Position numbers and translations under genes: made by a program. Below are positions 39,171 to 49,481 of a stretch of 64,000 bases of DNA, piece after piece. The stretch is from Takakia lepidozioides. Its lineage: Eukaryota > Streptophyta > Takakiopsida > Takakiales > Takakiaceae. The notes beneath the pieces are model-generated. The model worked only from the letters and a program-made list of their open reading frames with translations, did no database searches and had not been told where the DNA came from. Where the stretch lies: assembly GCA_030704615.1 (NCBI GenBank), contig CM060732.1, forward strand, positions 24,118,001 to 24,182,000. The letters run 5' to 3'. Position 1 is the first letter of the stretch, and each line of letters begins with the position of its first letter.

Positions 39171-40830
39171 GAAGCACTGAAGAGCGACCATTTCGCTACG
39201 ACTCTACGAAGTCAATTAAATCAACCTCGAGACAACCCACATGTTACAAACGACTTCAAATTCAAAGATGACTTACTTTACTTCAACGGACTTCCCTATG
39301 TACCTCCAGGACCTACACGACTTCGAATTCTTCAAACATGTCATGATCTTCCGGCTGTAGGACATTTCGACTTCAACAAAACATTGGAGTTGATATTCAG
39401 GGACTATTGGTGGCCGCAGATGTGGAAACTCGTGAAAGAATTCATAAAATCTCGTGACATGTGTGCTAGAGCGAAGGGACCACGACATCGACCTTACGGT
39501 CTTCTTCAACCATTACCCATTCCCGAAGGTCCATGGTCGTCCGTATCTATGGACTGTATTACAGACCTTCCAATTTCCAAGACCACCGATTCAATCGTTG
39601 TTATTGTAGATTGTTTTACGAAGATGACACATTTCATTCCATGTAATAAGACGGTTACCGGCGAGGAAACTGCAAGACTCTTCCTCAATAATATCTACCG
39701 CATTCATGGACTCCCGAAGGACATCGTATCTGATCGAGGACCACAGTTCATATCAAATTCTGGAGGGGATTATTTCACATATTGGATACTAAGATCAACC
39801 TCTCTACAACTACTCATCCATAGACTGATGGTCAAACCGAACGTGTAAACCAGATTTTGGAGCAGTATCTTCGTTGTACGATAAATTATCACCAAGATAA
39901 TTGGACGGACCTTCTGTCATTGGCTAAGTTTGCCTACAACAAAACTATACATTCTTCGACCAAGCAAACTCCATTTTTCTCCAATTATGGTCATCATCCT
40001 CGAGCAAACCCTTTCCACATGAAGACTGTTGGAAGCCCTGCTGTAGAAAACCTTGCTACTTATGTAGCTACGATTCACAAGGAGCTTACATCCCACCTCG
40101 CAGAAGCTCAAAAACAATACTCATATATTATATATATAACCAGAAAAGCATGTGTCGACACGTGCAGTCATGTAGTGATTCATCCATGTGATGATCTGGC
40201 AGATCGCATTAGAGTGAGAGTCATGAAGTCATATGTCTATGTACACGTCATTCCAGTGTAGCCATGACCGTGACTGGTAGTCAAATCTACCATGCCAATA
40301 TTCGTGGTCAAACATGTTTGACCTGTGTTGCGCAGAGTCCGGAGCCATACAGTCGCAGATCAACGTCGTCAACTCCAACCCCAGTTCAAGGTCGGAGATC
40401 GTGTGTGGCTTCTTCGACAAGACATACAAACCTCGCGACCATCAAGGAAGTTGGATTATCAACGCCTGAGACCATTCAAAATTATTCGACAAATAAATCC
40501 GGTCAGTTTTCGGCTTAAACTCCCACGAAGTATGCGCATCCATCCAGTCTTTCATGTTTCATTATTGGAGTTGTATCATCCATCGAATATTTCATGGAGA
40601 GTCTCCGTACCACCTCCACCAGTCGAGTCAATCAAGAACTTGAGTATGAAGTCGACGAAGTCCTAGACTCTCGCATCAAGTATAAACGTCTTGAGTATTT
40701 CGTACATTGGAAAGGCTACGACATCATCAAACAAACGTGGGAACCTTCATCCCAACCTCGCCAATGCATCTGACAAATTCCAAGAGTTTCATCAACGATA
40801 TCCAACTAAGCCCCGAGCTACACGTCAATA
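39165..40830 (+). pseudogene. int: chromovirus-like integrase with chromodomain
   Basis: The zinc module reads HDLPAVGHFDFNKTL...SRDMCARAK: the first Cys of the CxxC pair is Arg. The core motifs MDCITDLP and VSDRGPQF are present; a frameshift near 39830 separates them from the third acidic motif and from [11 protein letters not shown] (39857 on). After a foreign stretch (40121-40350) the C-terminal integrase domain resumes (GDRVWLLRQDI, IHPVFHVSLLE). At 40635-40748 a chromodomain follows: LEYEVDEVLDSR, LEYFVHWKGYD and TWEPS, with the aromatic residues expected for a methyl-lysine pocket. The frame ends RYPTKPRATRQ at 40830. Confidence 0.82.
40121..40350 (+). other. about 230-bp extra segment inside the integrase gene
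   Basis: The integrase reading is interrupted after AEAQKQY at 40120 and resumes at 40351 with SRR/RRQLQPQFKVGDR. The intervening DNA does not encode integrase. ATAC occurs on both sides (40117-40120 and 40347-40350), as expected for a small insertion with a 4-bp target duplication, but no terminal inverted repeats are obvious. Confidence 0.4.
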
Positions 40831-40905
40831 AGACGTCACAACGATGATGTCAGCCAAATTAGCTTCAAGATGAAGACTCTACATTCAATGTACCTGATAC
40901 ACGCT

Positions 40906-40918
40906 AAGGAGGGAGGAG
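40906..40918 (+). promoter_or_regulatory. candidate polypurine tract of the chromovirus-like element
   Basis: AAGGAGGGAGGAG lies between the end of pol and the 3' LTR and could prime plus-strand DNA synthesis. It is about 175 bp upstream of the first sequence shared with the 5' LTR. Confidence 0.45.
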
Positions 40919-41093
40919 CACCACACATCAGTATAAATAGCTACACTTCCAGCACTTTTGCATCTTGTATTGGCAGTATGGAGTCACAGGAACCATATAC
41001 ATTGGAGTTGTCGCTTACCCAGCTACCAGATCAGCCATTCCGACTCTCACGACCTTCAACATTACGTCGACGCTCTCGAGACGATGGACCACC

Positions 41094-41488
41094 TTTTCCA
41101 TCAAGAAACCTTTGTTTAATCTTGGAAACTTCTCCAGCAAGAAACCTCCATAGGGGGAGCTTCTTGGGGAAGCCTCTTAGTAGCCAATATATATAGTAGG
41201 CGAGACTGGACACTCTTCAGTCTCGCCAACACCAGTTTAAGCTACTCTTGTTTCCAGTTCCCAGTATTCTAGCCCAGTTTCTAGTATCTGGTACTCTAGT
41301 CTAGTTTCCAGCATTCCAGTATTCAAGTCGTGTTCCAATATCTTGTACTCTTGTTCATTGTTATAAACATCGTATTGATTCATATTTACTCATCGTGCAT
41401 TCGGCCACACCGACCTTGACTTCTTGTCTAGCATTGTACCTTTAGTTTTATTTCTTGTTTATGTTCAGTCATGTTCTCGTCCTTGACA
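41094..41488 (+). repeat. 3' LTR, only the part shared with the 5' LTR
   Basis: 395 bp align with 35750-36132 of the 5' LTR, with scattered substitutions and a small duplication (GGGGAAGCCTCTT) at about 41165-41180. The first 210 bp of the 5' LTR have no counterpart here; 40919-41093 is unrelated sequence with its own TATAAATA at about 40931. The 3' LTR is therefore truncated or mosaic. Confidence 0.75.
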
Positions 41489-42737
41489 GCAGTCGCAATA
41501 TTTTCAGAAATTAAAAATATACAAACAACCACCAGTAATGGCGGACACAATGAAAAATAAAAGCGACCGCCATAACTGACGGTCGCAGCATTTTCAAAAA
41601 TTAAAAATATACAAATAACCGCCAGTAATGGCCGTCGTTATATTTGAAAATAAATAAAAAACAAAAGCGACCGCCAATAATGGCGGTCGCACATAAGTTC
41701 TGTGGAGAGGAAGTGAGGGAAGAATGAGCCTTTATTCGATCTATTTTATTTTTTAAAAAAAATACGACCGCCATTACTGGCGGTCACTGTATTTTTCAGA
41801 GATTAAAAATATACAAGCGACCGCGAATAATGGCGGTCGGTCTATTATTATTTTTTAAATGACCACCAATAATAGCTGTCGAACTATTTAAGAAAATAAA
41901 AAATAAAAGCGATCGTCATTACTAGTGGTCGCTGCATTTTCAGAAATAAAAATTATACAAGCGACTGCCAATAATGGCCGTCGCTCTATTTAAAAAAAAC
42001 AAAAGTGACCGCCAATAATGGCGGTCGCTCTATTTAAGAAAATAAAAAATAAATGCGACCGACATTATTGGCGGTCGCTGCATTTTTAATATTTTTAAAT
42101 ATTTTTAAAATATAGGGACCGCCATATTATGGTGGTTGCTTTAATTCAAAAAAATAAACAAAAATAAAAACAAAACAAAACAAAACAGCGACTGCCATAA
42201 TATGGCGGTCGCTTTATTTTAATATATATTTTTTAATTCCAGAAAATGCAGCGACCGCCAGTTATGTCGGTCGCATTTATTTTTATTTATTTATAAATAG
42301 AGCGACCGCCATTATTGGCAGTCGCTTTTGTTTTGTTTTTTTTTAAAATAGAGCGACGGCCATTACTGGCGGTCGCTTGCTTTTTATGTATTATTGAAAA
42401 CAAGCGATTATCAATTCTGGCAGTCCCTTGTTTTTTATATATTTTCAAGATTATGCGACTACCAATACGGAGGTTGCTATTTTTCTTAAAAAAAATTAGA
42501 CGACCGCCAATGCGACCACCAATTTTATTTTATTTTTATTATAAAAAAATTATTCGAACGTCATGTTGGCGGTCGCTCTTATTTTTAAAATTCCAAAATA
42601 TAAAGCGACCACCAAAATTGGCGGTTGCTCTTATTTCTAAATTTCCGAAATATAAAGCGACCCCCAGAATTGGCGGTCGCTTTTATTTTATTATTTTCCA
42701 AAATGTATTTGTCACCGCCACCGTGTCGGCGACGTGG
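41489..42737. repeat. second hairpin array, right part
   Basis: Continues the hairpin satellite after the LTR element. About 22 units have arms GCGACCGCC and GGCGGTCGC and loops such as ATAAT or ATTACT. The GGAGAGGAAGTGAGGG block recurs at 41703. Units degrade toward 42.5 kb. No gene is present. Confidence 0.85.
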
Positions 42738-43313
42738 CTGCTTAAGTGACAATATTTTACCTGATACTTTTTTTACTTGAATATTCCCGGAACCTGACGT
42801 GACGGAGGTCCCGTCAGCGTCAGGTCTGTCGTGACGTGACGCTGACTGACGGACGTGACGCTGATAACCGGGAGGGAGTATACTCTGGGGATACGGAAGT
42901 ATACTCCGGGGATCCGGGTGTATACTCAGAGGGGATTCCGGTGTATACGTAGGGTACATAGCGCAGAAATCATTTGATTCCGCCGATACTTCAGCTACAG
43001 GATCTCCGGAAGACCCTCCACAGTATTGTTCTAGAAAAGAACTTAAAGCTGCTGACCCGGGAGGAACGTCACAAAAATATCGTATTGGTGAATAATTGTC
43101 CTAATCGTCTGATTCAAGGGAGTAGGTGTCAGGCTCCTCTGTGGATGAAATTGTAGAAACTGGAGATGATCGAACATAAACTTGAAGTCCTTCGGAAGGT
43201 CTCGTCATAATAACCGCAGCTCCGCATTCGCCTTCTGTGGAGGGTGAAAGCGTTGTCTTGTGTCCGGTATGTTTCATCTCTTTCTTCTCCTTCATCGAAC
43301 ACGAATCCACCAC
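42738..43313 (-). pseudogene. coding-like minus-strand frame with one stop, unrecognised
   Basis: Frames 43313-43101 and 42959-42585 lie in the same phase, and the reading between them is protein-like apart from one stop next to LESDD. Examples are PPGSAALSSFLEQYCGG and YTPESPLSIHPDP. It is Ser/Pro-rich, with no known motif. The downstream end is GC-rich tandem repeat translated, so part of it is surely non-coding. Confidence 0.25.
42870..42955. repeat. four tandem copies of a 21-bp GTATACTC-type repeat
   Basis: The words GTATACTCTGGGGATACGG, GTATACTCCGGGGATCCGG, GTATACTCAGAGGGGATTC and GTATACGTAGGG follow one another. Just upstream (42793-42862) is a GC-rich stretch with repeated GACGTGACGCTGA words. 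Confidence 0.75.
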
Positions 43314-43376
43314 ACTGGAAGAATCATCAAGAACTCGTGCTCAGTTACAGACTGTACAGAATGAGACACGCGAAGA

Positions 43377-43390
43377 GCGCGCGATCGCGC
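43377..43390. repeat. GCGATCGC-centred palindrome
   Basis: GCGCGCGATCGCGCG. On the minus strand a splice-acceptor-like TCTGTACAG lies about 30 bp further on. One of nine related sites between 43.4 and 52.2 kb. Confidence 0.7.
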
Positions 43391-44349
43391 GTATTTGGTC
43401 CACAGTTTTCCCTCCAATAACGTAAAATCCGATTTTAAGCAACAACGAGGTTGCTAAGCATGGCAAACAGAATCCATATCCATGACTCTGTTCTTTCTGT
43501 CATAGAAGAGTATCCTGACATCTGTTATCCCAAGAAAATTCTTCTGAGGTGTAGGAATTTCAGAACCACGTGCGATTGCGCGTTGTTGAGTTGAGGAACA
43601 GATGAACTAATTTCATCCCACTGGGAGAAATATACAGGAAAGACTATTAAAGGACATTGAGAACATTGAGGATTATCTAGCTGGGAGTCGTTTTTATTTA
43701 TATTTAGAATAAGATTGAAACGAAGAAGTCATACTACAACACATCTATATTCCAAATGTACGAATCAACCCATCATGAGAAGGATTGATATAGCTCACAC
43801 ATTCTGGGATATACTTCAAGATTTTATTTAACATCGCAAGTGTTAGATAATGTCTTGTGGTTTACATAACAAGAATTAAAATGCATTATGAGAGTCCAGT
43901 CAGAAAGTGGGAAATCATTTGGGTGTTTGTCGCTTCACCTAGGAGTGACCTTATTAATGTAAGAACAAAAACACGCGCGATCGCGCAATGTTCATTTGTT
44001 TCTAGAACATCCATATTCTGATAACTTGTTTTTTGTGCAAGGCTAGTCTTGTGGTCCACCCTGAACACCCCTCCCATCATACATAAGAGTGGTCATGCCA
44101 CCACATACAGGAACTATCGTACTCTGTGTGCACAGCAAGACTGATAAACACTACAACAGATTGCGGCTTTTATGACTTCCATGGGTGCGCAGTCATGACA
44201 GATTTGTGGCAGAAATGCCATTTGCAATCGTAAAATGCTTTTGAAGTCATAATGCAGGTCTGGGGAAGGCGAAAAAAGGAGACTCTGACCACTAGAATGA
44301 ATGTTAAAAAAACAAAAGAAAAACAAAGTGCAAAAAGATTTAAAAAAAA
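43391..44349. other. intergenic, with two further palindromes
   Basis: No gene recognised. GCGAT-type palindromes lie at 43567-43583 (CGTGCGATTGCGCG, followed by a GGAACAG) and 43971-43987 (ACGCGCGATCGCGCA, followed by a TTCATTTGTTTCTAG tract). A short inverted repeat TATGACTTC...GAAGTCATA spans about 44169-44250. Confidence 0.4.
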
Positions 44350-44565
44350 ACACATCGACTGGTAAGTGGCACAGTGTGTCGGCCTGGTGGTTTGGGGTTC
44401 AAACCCGCTGCCCTTATCCCGTGTGTGGGATTATTCGCGACGGTATGTCTGGGCGTTGATCGTCATGTAGGCCTTATGGCCCTTAAATGAAGGCGGGTGA
44501 ATTTTTCCCCCTCCTCAAGGGATTGTGGTTTCCTTTAAGAAAAGAAAAAAAAAAGAAAAAAAATC
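44350..44565 (+). mobile_element. tRNA-derived SINE
   Basis: Contains an RNA polymerase III A-box-like TGGCACAGTGTG at 44367-44378 and a good B-box GGTTCAAACCC at 44396-44406, at ordinary SINE spacing. An unrelated body follows (GGCGGGTGAATTTTTCCCCC), then TTTAAGAAAAG and an A-rich tail ending near 44565. The A-rich sequence before the head prevents clear recognition of a target duplication. Confidence 0.65.
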
Positions 44566-44916
44566 AGAAAGGGGCTTTTAGGGTTTACAAAAAGGTTAAA
44601 AAACTTAAAAAGTTGCCCATCACGGTAGCGTGAACAAACTTAGAGCAAGCGGGAGGGAGAGAGAGAGAGATCTGGGACTTAGAGCGAGCGGGAGTGAGGG
44701 CAAACATGCATGGGAGGCCCGCAGTTGGAGCAACCTTCGCATCTGAAGCAATCAACCCTAGAAACGTTAGGGTATGTGTGGGAGAAAGAGCTTTCGCCAA
44801 AGTTCATGGCACATCCTTCTACGAGTGGATGGAGGATGCGGCTGGCCAGAGTGGAGTTGGCTAGAGCTATGGCCGTAGCAGCTTTGCAGAATAGTCTCGT
44901 CTCGTCCGTGTCTGTA

Positions 44917-44985
44917 GAATGTACGCTTAAGACATTGTTTGCCGTAGCACTGTAGCCATAGACCCTTGCGCCCAGTTTGGTCTGT
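44917..44985 (-). mobile_element. LINE 3'-end fragment (tail only)
   Basis: TAAGACATTGTTTGCCGTAG and the following CCATAGACCCTTGCGCCCAG match, with substitutions, the 3' tails of the LINE copies at 59.8-60.3 and 60.7 kb. Read on the minus strand it is the end of the element, about 70 bp long. Confidence 0.6.
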
Positions 44986-45845
44986 TTGTGTTTAGAGAGG
45001 GAGGGAGAGATATGCCAAAATCATGACGACTGGAGATTTGTACTATTGGCATGTCTTGGAAAGGCTGCACTTTGATGTACATACATATGTATTTGGCAGG
45101 ATGGCGTTGTTGACATACAAGCACAAGACGCATGTGATTGACAGTGATGGCAGTGTACTCTCAAATGCAGACGTGGACTTTTACATTGATGATGTAAGCA
45201 TTTCCGACCTCCGTGTTTGTATGTAGGCACCTGTTTGAATGGTCGTACTAAGGCTTGTGTTTTAGTTTTTGAAGTACTGCTAGGAAGGTTTTATCATGAT
45301 TTTCAACTGAAGCTGGATGGGGTCTGATCCGTCAGGCTGTGTTAAGGGGATTTTGGTTTTTGAAGACTCGTCCTTTTGCTTGTGCAAGTGGCCTATTGTC
45401 AGCTATTCAGTTCACCACATGTTTTAGAGTATTGTTTCTGCTGTTTTGGGTTGTAGCTGATGCATGTTGGTGTCTTGGGGTGGACGTCCGGAGGTCTTCC
45501 TCCTCGGAAGCCTTCCTCCTCCTGGTATTCTTCTTGATGTTTCAAGGTTCTTGGGAGAGTCAGCTTGGTCTTAGCAGACAGTGTTTCAATCTCTGCCTGC
45601 TCATCTGCACCATGCTGGTTCTCACAGACCAATCCGACATTACCTGACTACAAGACACAAGCAGTACACACAAGAGGTCCTTTTGGGTTGATGGTCGGTC
45701 AAATCCTCTATGGGTTCTTCTTCGACCTATTTCAGCATGTTTTGCCCTCTCATCAGACTCGGCCCTGAGATGCATATTGAATTATGTAAGTTAGCTCGTT
45801 GCTCATTGATAAGTAGGGTTGGGGGTGTTTGCTGTAATGATTGTT
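44986..45845. other. no recognised gene
   Basis: An open frame at 45023-45226 (plus strand; LYYWHVLERLHFDVHTYVFG) is somewhat protein-like, but I do not recognise it. Nothing else can be supported. Confidence 0.3.
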
Positions 45846-46176
45846 GTATGCATGATTTTGTGTAGAGGCATAGATAGCTGAAGGAGCAGGGATAGAGTGT
45901 GGAAGAGGGCCAGATTTGAAGCTCCAGATTATCTATGATTCCCTGTGGAAGGATAGATACAAGAAACCTGCATGGGTAGATGGTCAACTGGAAGCCGCAG
46001 CAGCAGCGACACAATTGATAAAATCAAGCACTGCTAATGAAGGCACCTTCTGAAACACATTTCACCCTATTTTCCCCTCTTATCAGAATCGGCCCTAAAT
46101 TTTCATGTTGAATTCTGTAAGTTAGCTGGTTGAGTGAATCTAGTTGGAGTGACTTTGACATGATACTGCCAATGTG
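45846..46176 (+). repeat. duplicated coding-like block, copy 1
   Basis: Matches 46725-47073 with substitutions and small gaps. Translated on the plus strand both copies keep a similar peptide, here YKKPAWVDGQLEAAAAATQL followed by IKSSTANEGTF. A trailing CTTATCAGAATCGGCCCTAAAT is also shared. The copies flank a PPR gene remnant. Confidence 0.5.
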
Positions 46177-46207
46177 ATGACATCGTCCAAGCTGGAATTA
46201 AACAAAT

Positions 46208-46440
46208 GTTGTTCTGAACTATGCCCTTGTGGACTTGTATGCCAAATTGGGGTGCATGGAGGATGATGATCCCATGATATGCACAACAGCGGCGCGGGAT
46301 GGAGGCCCTTTGGAGAGGTCTATGAGCAAGTGGTGTGGGAAGGGATACTGCAGCGCAACCACATCGCGTTTGTTACGTTTGCAACATGTGTGCAAGCCTG
46401 GCAGCCCTGCAAAATAGCAAAGAGGTTCGTGGTAACATCG
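46208..46440 (+). pseudogene. PPR protein gene fragment
   Basis: In one frame it reads ALVDLYAKLGCMEDDDPM; a second frame then gives GWRPFGEVYEQVVWEGI and NHIAFVTFATCVQA. Both are typical of plant PLS-type pentatricopeptide repeat proteins, which bind organelle RNAs. The frame changes between them and stops follow, so it is a fragment of a dead gene or retrocopy. The rest of a PPR array is not seen nearby. Confidence 0.55.
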
Positions 46441-46724
46441 TCCAAGCTGAAATTGTACTAGATGTCGATCTGAACTTTGACATGATACTGCCAATGTGAC
46501 AACAGGAAAGTATCCAGAAACAGGTCACGAAGACGAGGAGAAGTTGTGGAATGAATACTTTTCCAACCCCAGTCAATGGTGGGACAACCGAGGGAAAAAG
46601 GTTAATGCCTGTTAGATTATAGAGAGCAGACGCAATTCAGCATAGGAACTAGTGTGATAAGCTGAGTTGGGTGTTTCCTAGAACAAATCTAGGCTGTCAT
46701 TATCAGCTGCAAGGCAAGGAAGTA

Positions 46725-47073
46725 TGCATGATTTGTGCAGAAGCAGTGATAGCTGAAAGAGCAGGGACAGAGTATGGGTCCAGATTCATCCAAGAGGGCC
46801 AGATTTCAAGCACATGATTACCTATGATTACCTGTGGATCAATAGCTATAAGAAACCTGCATGGGTAGATGGTGAATTGGAAGCCACAGGTGTAGCGGCA
46901 CAATTGATAAAATCAGGCACTGCTAATAAAGGCACCTTCTTCAACACATTTCACCCTGTTTTTCCCTCTTATCAAAACCAGCCCTAAATTTCAATGTCTG
47001 CAAGTTAGCTGGTTGAGTGAATCTAGTTTGGAGTGACTTTGACATTATATTGTCAATGTGACAACATGAAAGT
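46725..47073 (+). repeat. duplicated coding-like block, copy 2
   Basis: Second copy of the block at 45846-46176, about 0.89 kb away. It reads VIAERAGTEYGSRFIQEGQ, then YKKPAWVDGELEATGVAAQL and FNTFHPVFPSYQ. The peptide is unknown to me; its conservation between copies suggests that a coding exon was duplicated. Confidence 0.45.
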
Positions 47074-48783
47074 ATCGAAAAACAGTTAACTCTGCACAGA
47101 AGAGATGAAACTGACAGCCACCCACCAGCTACCTATGGAGTTATCACGAGCTCTTAAACATTCTCCCACCATCACTAACTTTCTGGCTTCACCGTTCCCC
47201 TTTTCTTGAACTATCTCTCATCCCCAAATTGCAAGTTCCATGGACATGAATGGATATATAACTACTCAGGCTGACTATGGTTTGTGCAATCTAATGTGCA
47301 GGGCAGGGTATGATTACACTCGACAGAAATCTGGTCATTTCTTTCTGTTACAACCTCATCTCTTAAGGCCTACTTCATCTCACTCAGGCAGCGGGCTGTC
47401 CCACTACAACTTCATGCATTCAGTCCCAACACTGCACAAATTTGATAAATGCAACATTTTCTCTCCTTGCTTCTCTTACTCTACTTTGTTCCAGACTGTA
47501 GATTCCATGGACCTGACAGGGCAGCACCACTCCAGTCTGTAATTTCACTCACCTAACCATATACAGGGTACCACGGAAATCTGACATTCCATTTGCTACA
47601 ACAAAATCAAAGTTGCAATTTCTCTCTAGGGTTTCATGACAAGAACAACAAGATCTCCCAAAGCGATAGATGACACTTCAACTTCTTTACTGCCAATCAA
47701 ATTCAACAGCCTGATTCAGGTGAACATCCCAACAGCCACTATATTTCACCCACAACCTACTTGCCCATTGCATCCTACCTTACCCTCCAACTGGCTTTGC
47801 TCAATCATTCACCTTCACTGCTTTCAGCCTCCCAATCACCCCAAAAACCTGCCATTCCACCTGCCTCGCAACCGCTTATATGCCTTTCTCTATCCCCTCT
47901 GGTGATGATCGTCTCGTCCCCTCTGGCAGTTTTTACAGACTGTCTTCATAACGCCGATGCTATCCTATCTTGGCCCTAAGATTATCTCTCAGACGCAGAT
48001 CATCCTCTGCTTTTCTAATCGAGCACTCCAGGCATCAAAGCCTCCTGCAGTTTCTAGATCTGCCATCATTCCCATATCATAAACGCTGCTCACGAGATTG
48101 CATGGACCCCTTAAATGACAAATGTTTATGCATATTGTATCAAATGAAGCACTCGCGATTGCGCGTGCTTCTTCAGACCATTCCCTTGCTGAAAGTGGTT
48201 ATTGACCTCGCTCCAAGACCTAACTAAACCATGTTTCGCAATATTATAACTGAAATAAACACAGGCAATCGCGTGAGGTTTCTGAGCACGTAATGCAGAT
48301 CTTGGAAATAATGTAGATAACCGAATCGAGCTAAAAACACAGTTTGGTATCTAGAACTGTATTTAGTAAATGAGTTTACGCGCGATCGCGCGTGAATGGA
48401 CTGTGTCATGGTACCTATACTGAGGCCTACACCATAGGCTGCAAAACCTAAACAGTTGCCAGCTGTACCTACGAACCCGAAGAAATCGAAATTCCTGATG
48501 TCTCAAATCCGGAGTCGTTCCTCAAGGAAAGCGTACATATCCCGAAATCGTCCATAATTCCCAATCCTTCTATCGACCATCCCTACTCTATAACCCTGTA
48601 ATCAATCCAAAAATCAAAACAAGCAATCAAAATAATCAAAACAAGCAATCATTCGCTCAAACAAGCAAACAATCAACCAAACAATCAATCAAGCATGCAA
48701 TTTCTATCTTCCTGCAATCTCTGCAGCCCACGGAAGAATCCCTCATTGCATGCACGAAGAAGACGAGAAAAAAGTTTACCTGC
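47074..48783. other. no recognised gene; three GCGATCGC-type palindromes
   Basis: Palindromes at 48151-48166 (CTCGCGATTGCGCG, then TGCTTCTTCAG), 48261-48280 (GGCAATCGCGTGAGGTTTC, then TAATGCAG) and 48378-48393 (ACGCGCGATCGCGCGT). Short frames around 47970-48227 and about 48440-48600 are weakly protein-like, but I cannot assign them. Confidence 0.35.
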
Positions 48784-49130
48784 TTGATGCCATTTCAGGC
48801 AAGGATCCTCCCTGCAGGGCTGGATGAGCTCTCTCGCTCGGGTGCGCACAACAGCTTTCGGGATAACGTACTCTCTTGCTTTGCCCTCCTTTCACTCTGT
48901 CACACTCCCCCCGCACACGGTGAATCGCTCAAACCCACTCACACTCACTCCAACTCACGCTCCCTCGATCTCTCACTCTCTCGCTTCCTTGATCTCCACC
49001 TCTCTGCCTCCCTCGCTCTGTCGCTCTCTCTCGCACCTCTTCCCTGAGTCCAAAATTGAGCAGGGCTTCCGCGTGTCTCAAATGAATGCAAAAGGAGTCT
49101 CCTTTCGGTCACTCCTCCTTATATGCCTTA
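48784..49130 (-). promoter_or_regulatory. possible promoter, GA-rich leader and first exon of a minus-strand gene
   Basis: On the minus strand there is a TATA-like CATATAAGG at about 49118-49126, then a GA-rich stretch of about 280 bp typical of plant leaders, and then ATGGCATCAAGCAG followed by GTAAAC (ATG at 48797). I could not find downstream coding exons, so this may be a decayed gene start or chance. Confidence 0.25.
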
Positions 49131-49481
49131 CCACCTGTGATCTCAACCGTCGGCATTATGTCGCATCCGACGGTTTGTGGCCTCGATGCATGGATGAATG
49201 AAAAGCGGGATTTGTCGCACCGGTTCACTGAGGACCCCTAGATTTATGCAGGTACAATCAATGATGCGACATGACTGTCACTAATGAATGGACTCCACTA
49301 GTTTGTCCAGAGCGTTCCGGCGCGGCAATCCGACGCCTTTATAAAGTGAACTCCCTGGAATGATTGCGGGTTCCCGTGACGGCGCTCATCCATGGAGTTG
49401 AATCATCCACTAGGGCAGTTATTTCATCCAGTATACATCTGTTTCATCCGCGTAGGCTCTTACTTCATCGGGGGCTGAAAA

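Larger units (their letters stand above)
35540..41488 (+). mobile_element. chromodomain Ty3/gypsy element (chromovirus-like), inactivated, nested in a hairpin array
   Basis: Order: LTR, gag, protease, reverse transcriptase, RNase H, integrase, chromodomain, LTR. It is bounded by TGTCAC at 35540 and TTGACA at 41488. The flanks are ACAGT (35535-35539) and GCAGT (41489-41493), a 5-bp target duplication with one mismatch. The flanking sequence on both sides is hairpin satellite, and removing the element rejoins one hairpin unit. Inactivated by many stops and frameshifts and a deletion of the catalytic box of the reverse transcriptase. Confidence 0.88.

Noticed and set aside
42315-42749. 144-codon plus-strand frame across the hairpin array
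   Set aside because: Translated satellite with recurrent RRPP/AVA words, no independent coding signal.
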